Shown here: piece by piece, positions 1-9,200 of the stretch
Layout: each line of letters starts with the position of its first letter
Position numbering within the stretch: the stretch's first letter is position 1
NCBI GenBank assembly: GCA_958496175.1
Contig: OY292276.1
Coordinates: forward strand, 34,492,449-34,556,448
DNA length: 64,000 nt
Reading direction: 5' to 3'
DNA from: Sisyra terminalis
Lineage: Eukaryota; Arthropoda; Insecta; Neuroptera; Sisyridae
Made by a program: the position numbers and the translations under genes
The notes under the pieces: generated by a model
Databases searched by the model: none
Told to the model about the DNA's origin: nothing
The model's input: the letters and a program-made list of their open reading frames with translations, nothing else

Positions 1-1405
1 GTGAGGTAAAAACCCTTATCAATAAAGCTTATCTATTAGGTATTTTAAGAACGAAAACAAATGAATTTTTTTCTTTTTTTATATACATTTTAAATTACAA
101 AAATAAATTTAAAAAATATATTGATTTTTAATTTCTCCAAATTAGGTAGTTTTTAATTAGAAAAAAAATACAGTAGCAACATTTTTATGCCTATTCAGGT
201 TGAATTAATTAATTATATCCCACTCAATATATCATTTCATTTGTCAATAAATAATAAAAAAAATCCTGCAGTCAAAACTATGCAAATCTTAGATAAATTT
301 TCGTTTCCTTTTCATAATCTGAGAAGCATTTTTCGTTAAAATCTTTTATTTTAAGATATTGTATCGTTTAAGTTTACAAGCAAAGTATAAGTAATTGTTT
401 TTATCTTCCAAATTTCAAATAATTTTCATATTTACACCTTTCAACTATGCAATTGCTTGCAAACTGAAGCACATATAGGAACATACACGTTATCTAGGTG
501 CATATGTTTCTACTTGTTCGTACTATTCAAAAATGTGTAGGTAGATTTATGGTAAGTAAATTCTTCATTTTGTTTACATTAACTATGGTAAAGTATATGC
601 AAATATGCATTTACTGAATGTCGCTGCATACAATGAATTTAGAAATTCAATATTAAAACCATAAGCCTTCTTCAAAAAATATAAGTTAGTAATGTTTTAT
701 ACATTTGAACCTCGATTTTTTTAATGCCTTCTAACTGAATAATCAATTATTATCAATTCAGGGTAAAACGTTTCTTAAAAGGTAAACTAGTACAATGTAC
801 ATGCCTTAATTTGAGATAAAGGAGATGTTTGTTGTTGGAAAATTGTAACAATTCTTATATTCGAGAACAAGTTTGGCCAATCTAAACAAAAATGATAATA
901 CTATGTTAAGAATATCAACATTGCCGTATGTCACGCAAACGAAGTTGTTAGAATCACCCACTTTGCCAATAAACTCGTATATTCTCAATACAATTAACAG
1001 GTTTGCACAGGGGTTTAAAACGACATTGTTTGTTAACAGTTCCTAAACATAACACGATTACACATTGTCAATGAAATTCTATTAAAGAAGAAAAAAAAAT
1101 TATGATCAGAATTAGATTTTCGATACATTTTAAGGCGTTACACCCTGCGCCTTAATCAAGAATAGTTTTCATAAAAATAAAAAAAATAAATGTAGAAAAA
1201 AGGTACATTGAATGTTTGAAAACTTCAATAGATCCAATTTATTCAAGCAAATATACCTTTCTTGGAAAAAGTAGACACTAAGGGTGCCTTCTTTTAGATC
1301 CCCATCGGGATTCTACAAGACTGGTTTCAAGCAATGCGCCGAATAAATATAAAAACATCATTTTTTTGTAGTGAGGGTTATTTAGATGTAAATATGATAT
1401 TATTT
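1..1405. other. A+T-rich non-coding sequence
   Basis: There is no reading frame, RNA gene or terminal-repeat pair that I can support here. The longest frame encodes about 60 residues of low complexity with no recognisable motif. The sequence is A+T-rich and looks like ordinary intergenic or intronic DNA. Confidence 0.6.
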
Positions 1406-2060
1406 AATGTCTGACCGAACTTTATGTTTCCACCTAGTTTCAGCCAAAAAAACTAGTTTCGGTTTCGACTGTCGTCAAGCCGAAACTACGACCGAAACCG
1501 AAACTGAATTCGTAAGATGAAAATACAAAGAAAATATTTTTTCTCCCTTATAATATTAGATTCTTCAATTATCAACACAGATAATTATTAGTTCATTAAA
1601 TTTATCTTTTTTTCAGTTGAAAAGAAAACTACCCAAAGTTTAGGAGAATTTATTTAGTTTTTAATATTTAAGAAAGAGTACTTTCTATTTTGTGTACCTA
1701 AACATATTAGGTACAAAGTAATTTTGTTTCACAACTTTTTTTTATTGTTTTGTTTTTCGTAATTAACATTTAAAAGAAATATTAGGTGCATTTCTTTCAA
1801 ATCAATCCCTTATTACAGCATAAATAATTTATTGGAAATAATGATTGATAATTATAATAATTATGTTAACAATTAACTCAAATATTAGTACTAAATGATT
1901 AATGAATAGCTATAGGATTAAAAAGTAAAAACTGACTAGTTATGGTTAACTTTTGTTTCTACGAAAACGTGACCTTATATGGAAATTTCGGTTTCAGTCA
2001 AAACTAAGACTGATGTCGAAATTCGGTTTCGGACGTAAAAACAATTTTCGGTCGGACACT
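1406..2060. mobile_element. hAT-like non-autonomous element (MITE)
   Basis: The ends are imperfect inverted repeats. The left end reads TGTCTGACCGAA from 1408 and the right end reads TTCGGTCGGACA at 2047-2058. The right end read inward is close to TAGTGTCCGACCGAA, a form seen in insect hAT elements. Both subterminal regions are full of short direct and inverted copies of GAAACCGAAAC-type words (about 1441-1512 and 1983-2035). Such words resemble the subterminal transposase-binding repeats of hAT elements. No coding capacity is visible. I could not find a clean 8-bp target duplication, so the exact outer ends and the superfamily are inference. Confidence 0.5.
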
Positions 2061-2065
2061 AAAAC

Positions 2066-2988
2066 TAAATTAATTCAATCTACACATAGAAAATCGTTTG
2101 TCCTAACTGACTAATTGATCAACGCATGCCTAACCGGCTGCCCTAAGAGACATGAAATTATGAGGATGTATTACTTTAATGATAAAGACATCCCATAAAA
2201 AAATCCTTTTTCCTTTCTTAAAAAGGTGAAAAGGGTCACAAAGTTTACATACATAAGATAACGTGTCTCCTGATCAACAATCGAAATTTCAAGTTTTGTA
2301 ACTTAAATGCCGTTAAAATCGATATAATTTTAAAAATTGAATTACTATTTCTATTTGAGTTTGTACTTTAAATGAGTACGTATATATATAAGGATACTTT
2401 AACTATGTATTTATTTATCTACTGCATGAAATCCAACTATGAGACTACGTAGGTTACTAGCTATGTAAAATAAGAATAAAACAAATAAAGTATGTAAATA
2501 TTGTTGAATTTTGACTCTGTAGAAATTAGTTAACAAACAATTTATTTAAAAATGCAATTTAACTCTTCGAACATATGTACATATATTCTATACACTTAAA
2601 AAATAATCCAATCATATTTTAAGTTTAAATTTAAATTTTTAATTCGTTGAGCAAAGCGGTAGGGTGACGATTAGTTACTTATATAAATTATAAATTCATT
2701 TCTGTGATTTAAATAAATATCATTTTTCAATGATACAACGAACCATACCCAATAAATACTTAATTAATTATTTTCTACTAGTAGTTGCCCGTTGCATTCG
2801 CAACTAAATGTTTAGTTGCGAAAATGTTTAGTATGAGATAATGTAGAGTTAATCAACAATTGAAATTTTAAATTTAATAATCAAAGTGTTGTTAATTAAA
2901 AAAACTGTATCTAAAATTATATTAAGAAATATTTTTTGTATATCATTTTAATAACATTTTAAATAACGTCATTTCACTAAATTAGTAT
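2066..2988 (-). repeat. Dispersed repeat, reverse orientation, 3' part
   Basis: This is the 3' portion, read on the minus strand, of a dispersed repeat that is also present uninterrupted in plus orientation at about 58.2-60.6 kb. Near 2100-2160 it carries the reverse complement of a tail found in many arthropod repeats, a GCGTTGATCAATTAGTCAG-like stretch. A recurring box, with CAAAGTTT and then AATCGAAATTT on the shown strand, appears near 2240-2290. Its second half recurs near 2845-2870. The repeat breaks off at 2988, where a long-TIR element inserts, and resumes at 6055. I cannot assign its class. Confidence 0.6.
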
Positions 2989-3622
2989 GAAATTGTGGTA
3001 ATTTTGTCATATCGCGGCTTTTCTCAAAAAAAATCGTAGGCACATAAAATTTGTCTTAAAATGTTCAGAACACTTAAAAATGCAATATTCCGGTGGCGGA
3101 AATGTAACTTCTATTACAGTTTCTCCAAAATAAAGCCAAAAAAATGCATTATAATAGACTTTAATAGACGTCAAAGTAAATATAAACTCATTTACTTTCA
3201 AGTACGCATGTGCATTAGAACAAGCAGATAGAGCAGATATCTATTTGAGGCAAATTTGAAAAAGCCCGGCAATATCTATATGAAACTGTTAATTGAGAAA
3301 TATTGAAAATTTGGTTGTTTTTGATTCTTGTTGGTTTGATTTTGATTCGATTTTCGCAAATAAATTGCGCCATAATGGTTATGATCCACGTTGTCTTGGT
3401 TGATCCAGGAGAATACCCGAAAATCGTTATATTTTTCATAATAAAGGATTGCTATAATGGAACTTTTAACGAATTAAAAATTAAATCTGGCGTAAAACAA
3501 AACTCGTGTTTAATCTCGCAACGTAATATTATTGGTCTACCTTAAATTACCTAAGATTTAACAATAAAAAGATAAAAGGAACAAAATAAACATGGACTAA
3601 TTTTAAATACTAAATAGAATTT

Positions 3623-5454
3623 GGTAATTTTGTCATATAGCGGCTTTTCTCAAAAAAAATCGTAGGCACATAAAATTATGTAGTCTTAAAATGTTCAGAA
3701 CACTTAAAAATGCAATATTCCGGTGGCGGAAATGAAACTTCTATTACAGTTTTTCCAAAATAAAGCCAACAAAAATGCATTATAATAGACTTTAATAGAC
3801 GTCAAAGTAATTATTAAACTCATTTACTTTCAAGTACGCATGTGCATTAGAACAAGCAGATAGAGCAGATATCCAAATTTTCAATATTTCCCAATTAACA
3901 GTTTCATATAGATATTGCCGGGCTTTTTCAAATTTGCTTCAAATAGATGTTTTTGATTCTTGTTGGTTTGATTTTGATTCCTAATTTTACTCATTAGTTT
4001 TATTAACCGAGCAGACAGTATAAACTTCTCTCCAGACATAATGCCTCCGTTCAAAAATGAAAGCTACATTTAATTTCACGTTCAGTTTTTTGAAAATAAC
4101 ATTTTTATTTAAACATTGCTTATTATATTAAAAATATTATACCTATCATTTCAATCAATTTACATTGAACATAAATAATGTTGCGTAAAATAAACTTACA
4201 GTTTCTTTATTCCATATTTGATCATACTTCAAGATTTTGATCATATTTGACATAAAAATATTCCATTTCCATTCATTTTGGACTAAAATGGGAAAATTAT
4301 GGAAGCAGAAGCCCCCGTGGCTGAAGCAGTAACTGGAAAATATGGAAACCAATATTTAAAGTATTAAATAAATAAGCAGCTACAAAAAATATCGTCTTGT
4401 GGCATACCCAGAATATGCGATTGTAACCCGGAACTTTCAGTTATTTTAAAATGTTCTTATAAATAGTATTTGCAGATTGCAACAAGTGTATGATTATTTA
4501 TTTTCTTTTAATTGTTCATTCCTCAATTGATTTTTCTCAAAATTTTATTTAATGTAATGTTAATAAAACTTAAATGAAGATGTGTTATATATACTAATAA
4601 ATATTACGAAAAAATATAACGATTTTCGGGTATTGCCCTGGATCAACCACGACATCGTGAATCAAAATCATTATGACCCAATTTATTTGCGAAGATCGAA
4701 TCAAAATCCATAGCAAATATAATCAAATCGGCTTATGTTCCTTTTAGAGACCTCAATATCTGGTAACGTACCATTTTCTACTTTGTTTTTACTTTAATTC
4801 GCGAATAAATTAGACCATAATGGTTTTGGTCCACAGAAATACGGATTATTGATTTTTTTATTGATTATATAATTGTAAGTGAATTAAAAAATAAATCACA
4901 CGTAATACAAAACTTGTGTTAGGTCCCCCAATGGGATCACTTACCTTAAAGGATTTGAAATTTAACAATAATAACATACTTTTGTAGAAAACAAAACAAA
5001 TAGATCGTTAATATCAAATATCAATTGTAATTTCCTTAAACTTTTAAAATGTTTAAAATGTTTAGCCAATTTATGACTTCGTGGTCAAGGTGTTCAATTT
5101 TAAGGTAGTGGATGCTGGGTTCTAATCTCGTAGCAACCAAATTTTCAATATTTCTCAATTAACAGTTTCATATAGATATTGCCGGGCTTTTTCAAATTTG
5201 CCTCAAATAGATATCTGCTCTATCTGCTTGTTCTAATGCACATGCGTACTTGAAAGTAAATGAGTTTATATTTACTTTGACGTCTATTAAAGTCTATTAT
5301 AATGCATTTTTTTGGCTTTATTTTGGAGAAACTGTAATAGAAGTTTCATTTCCGCCACCGGAATATTGCATTTTTAAGTGTTCTGAACATTTTAAGACTA
5401 ATTTTATGTGCCTACGATTTTTTTTGAGAAAAGCCGATATATGACAAAATTACC
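3623..5454. mobile_element. Long-TIR DNA element (inner copy), perfect 8-bp TSD
   Basis: This is the same family as the outer element, inserted inside it. It starts with GGTAATTTTGTCATATAGCG at 3623 and ends with the inverted form at 5454. The flanks TAGAATTT (3615-3622 and 5455-5462) are a perfect 8-bp target duplication. Terminal repeats are about 200 bp or more. On the left side a subterminal block of roughly 80 bp (about 3888-3950, carrying TTTCATATAGATATTGCCGG) lies in the same orientation as on the right side (about 5145-5212). In the outer copy the matching left block is inverted, as expected for a terminal repeat. So the inner copy has had one subterminal segment flipped. The interior is A+T-rich and non-coding. 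Confidence 0.85.
5065..5175 (+). repeat. tRNA-derived SINE-like segment
   Basis: A polymerase III A-box-like stretch (GTGGTCAAGGTG near 5092) is followed about 45 bp later by a B-box-like stretch (GGTTCTAATCTCGTAG near 5119). A body segment with AAATTTTCAATATTTCTCAA comes next. The same head-plus-body order occurs at about 40250-40350. The cloverleaf does not close, so it is not a working tRNA gene. The body also occurs in the subterminal part of the surrounding long-TIR element, so the SINE and that element share sequence. Confidence 0.45.
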
Positions 5455-6054
5455 TAGAATTTTTTTCAACTATTAAATTTTTATTAGTAATTTATATACA
5501 AATAATTATATGACAACGTCCCATTTTCTATTCCGGTTTTAATTCAATTCGCGAATAAATTGACCCTCATAAAATTTAGCACTAAAGGAGAAATTAGAAG
5601 ATGTTCGAGGTGAATTAACAAACCAAATATCGAATAAATTCGCGAATTGATTTAAAACACCATACAGTAACGTTAATAAAAACTATTTCTAACATAAAAT
5701 TATGTAACCTGTCGGTCATTACTTCGTATCAGATTTTTTACTGTAATTTGGTTAACTTTTACTTTCCCGGGCGCTTTGTCAAATTAAATTCATATTTGTT
5801 CTCTTTGTCATTTTTGCACCTCTTTGTTTTTATTGCACATGCGTACTTGTAAGCAAATGCGTTTAGCAGTTACTTTGACGTCTATTAAAGTCTACTATAA
5901 TGGCATTCTTTTTTAGACTTTTTTGTAATAATTGTCAAGAAAATTAGAGTTCCGCCACCGAAATATTGCATTTTTAAGTGTACTAAACATTTTAAGACTA
6001 ATTTTATGTGCCTACGATTTTTTTTGAGAAAAGCCGCGATATGACAAAATTACC

Positions 6055-6255
6055 GAAATTTTAATACTTATGTAGTACTTATACCAAATTGTCGATTTTA
6101 AATTTTGGTTCGTTTTTCAACAATCAAACTTTTTAAAATCTATTTTTTTATGAACCAATGGTTGTGATCTGGAGTAATTATATATTCAGCTGAAAAGCAA
6201 AAAGGTAGCAATTTTTGCCATATATTTCACTGTCAAATCAAATATAAAATCATCG
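6055..6255 (-). repeat. Dispersed repeat, middle segment between two insertions
   Basis: This segment matches, in reverse complement, about 59460-59640 of the right-hand copy. Shared landmarks are CTTATACCAAAT, TTTTTCAACAAT, TATGAACCAATG and CATATATTTCA, in the same order and spacing. It continues the repeat interrupted at 2988 and is itself interrupted at 6261 by the BEL element. The match resumes at 13219. Confidence 0.75.
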
Positions 6256-6273
6256 ATACTTGTTTGGTTTTAG

Positions 6274-9200
6274 AATCAAGAAGCCAAAGAATTAAAAACA
6301 AAAGCGGAATCCCTCTTTGCTAGGTTAACAAATGTACATGATTACATCATAAATGCAAAGGTGGGAAATATATCAATGGTTGAGGCAAAGATGATGCGAT
6401 TTAGGGCATTACAAACCTCCGTGGCTGTGTTAGATGAAGCAATTGTTCACTTTAACGTGAAGATTGCTGACCCTAAAGAAAAAATAAAATTTAGTATAGA
6501 AAATTTTGACATTTGTGACGTGATTCAAAGTTCCTATGAAAGAATCAAATCCAAATCAAATTCAGCACCCCAAACCACAATCTCCGTAAATGCTCAGTCG
6601 TCAATATCATTAAAACCCATTGAACTGCCAAAATTTGATGGTGATGTCAGAGAATGGAACAACTGGCAAAGCCTGTATGAATCAATAATTCACAATAATT
6701 CCAATATTCCAAACATTCAAAAGTTATACCATTTACGAACCGCGTTAATAAAGGAACCCTTATCTATTATTGAAAATTTCGCACTTTCCGATGAAAATTA
6801 CCACATTGCTTATCAAGAACTCATGAGTAGATACTCAAATCCTCACCGTCAACTAAATTTTTATTACAATTTAATCGCAAAGTATAAATGTGCTGATGGA
6901 GATAATTCTATAATTAAATATTTACAGACACATATCAGTGCAGTAAAAGCACTGAAAACTCTTAATTTAGAAGGTGCTGAATTAGCAGATTGCCTACTAT
7001 TTCAGTCATGCTATGCAAATCTTGGTAACAGAGAAAAATTTGCATTTGACTCAAATCAGACCACCAATAAATTTCCCACAACGGAGGAATTGTTCGCATT
7101 TCTTAAAACCCGAGTTAAAACCGCAGAATTACAGATCGATGACGCAAAAGATGGTAGGTCAAAACCTAAAAGGCGACAGGATCTAACCAACCATCATGTA
7201 ACGAAGCTGAACCTTACAAACCCAAACCGCTGCCCGCAATGTGATGAAGATCACAAACTATTTCATTGTCCTAAATACTTAGAGCTGAATCCGCATGAAC
7301 GCAATGAATTTCTTAGAATAAACCGCTTATGTTTCAATTGTTTAGGACACCATCTTATAAATAAATGTAAATCCATAAGAACCTGCAATAAATGCCGCCA
7401 ACGTCACCACTCTTCAATTCATGATGCATACGGAGTATCTAAACCTCCCACTACAACAGTTATGTCGTGCAATCAGTATGTACTGACACCAAACGATAAC
7501 ATAATTTCTAATCACGCAACGAAAAATGTGCTCTTAGCTACCGCTTTAGTTGATGTTATATCCTCGCAAGGAAGTTCTGTAACTGTAAGAGCGTTAATTG
7601 ATCCCGGTTCTGAAATATCATTTATGACAGAACGCACCGCACAGTTGATCAATATAAAACGACAAGCAACGTCCGTCACCATTATGGGAGTTGGAGCTGT
7701 AAACTCGGTTAAAGCAAAAGGTATGGCCTTAGTCCGAGTGCAATCCCGTTATAAAAAGGACAACTTTTGTATGGTAAATGCTCACTTTTTGGCAAAACTG
7801 ACAGCTTATCTTCCATCAACAACACCTCTTGTAACAACCTGGCCTCATCTGACAAACTTGCAGCTAGCTGATCCCTCATTTGCCATCCCAGGAAGGATAG
7901 ATCTTCTTTTAGGTGCAGATATTTACCCTGAACTGCTGATGTCTGGTCTGCTCACCGGAATGCCAAATTCTCCAGTCGCACAAAAGACTATTTTCGGATG
8001 GATACTTTCCGGTCCAACGGGAATCCACACATCCAAGATTACGGTCAACAGTAATCATTGCATTGTTGATAATGACCTTAATCAACAAGTCCAACGCTTT
8101 TGGCAACAAGAAACCATTCCTGAAATAAGTGCGCCGACTTTGTCCCCGTCGGAGCAAGAATGTGAGGATCACTTTAAAATTACACATCAACGCACGGCCT
8201 CTGGCCGTTATCAAGTTCGCCTGCCACTTCAAGACTTTCCAACTAAATTAGGCAATTCTCGAAACATGGCCTATCGAAGACTGTATTTATTAAAACGAAA
8301 ACTAGATACCAATACAAGATATGGATTGCTATACCATGATTTTCTAAATGAATATGAACGCTTAGGGCACATGGAACGTATTGCATCCACGACCGACACC
8401 CAAATTACGCCTTATTACTTGCCACACCACGGTGTATTTCGTGAACACAGCGCTACTACCAAGTTGCGTGTAGTATTCGATGCCTCTGCAGCCACGTCAA
8501 CTGGAACCTCGCTCAATGACATACTGCACATTGGTCCAAAACTACAAAACGAATTATGTGACGTCCTTTTGTGGTTTCGACGTTTTCGTTATGTTATGGT
8601 GGCCGATATAGAAAAAATGTACCGGCAAATTCTTATACATAAAGATGATCGAGATTTGCAACGAATATTATGGTTTAGAAACGGTAATCCTGTTGAGTAT
8701 CGATTGAATACTGTTACATACGGTGAGGCTTGTGCTCCCTACCAAGCTTTACGTGTACTTAATCAGTTAATCGAAGATGAGGGACCTCGATTTCCATTAG
8801 CGGTGCCCATGCTCCAGCAAGGAAGATATGTAGACGATGTCTTTGGTGGATCTGATACCATAAAAGAATGTCAAGAAATTATTCGACACGCGATTGATTT
8901 ATGTAACGCCGGTGGTTTCCCGCTAAGAAAATGGATTGGTAATCACCCAAAACTATTAGAAGGGCTTGAAGACAATCTGTTAGCGTCTGATCCTACCATT
9001 TCATTTAATTCTTCACACACTGTGCGCACCTTAGGTCTTTCATGGGAGACACAAACAGATGATTTTCATTTTACCAATAACTTCAAACCCCTCATCTCCA
9101 TAACAAAGCGCTCCGTCCTATCCCGCACTGCCCAATTGTTTGATCCACTTGGTTTTATCGCTCCCGTAATCATCATGTTTAAAATCTTTCTTCAAGAATT

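Larger units (their letters stand above)
2997..6054. mobile_element. Long-TIR DNA element (outer copy), 8-bp TSD
   Basis: Both ends carry the same terminal inverted repeat. GGTAATTTTGTCATATCGCG starts at 2997 and its reverse complement ends at 6054. The repeats stay similar for roughly 200 bp inward. The flanks GAAATTGT (2989-2996) and GAAATTTT (6055-6062) look like an 8-bp target duplication with one mismatch. The element is split by a second copy of the family at 3623-5454; without it the outer copy would be about 1.2 kb. There is no transposase. Eight-base duplications are known for hAT, P and Merlin-type elements, and the GG terminus slightly favours Merlin, but the superfamily is undetermined. 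Confidence 0.8.

Noticed and set aside
4155..4352. 65-codon minus-strand frame inside the inner long-TIR element, checked as a captured gene piece
   Set aside because: Cysteine- and aromatic-rich but without a recognisable family or splice sites; chance is the simpler explanation.
3007..5444. Two nearly identical 64-codon frames on opposite strands (3007-3201 minus and 5250-5444 plus)
   Set aside because: They lie in the terminal inverted repeats of the long-TIR elements, so their identity is explained by the repeat. Composition is non-descript, and other copies of the same repeat segment do not keep the frame.
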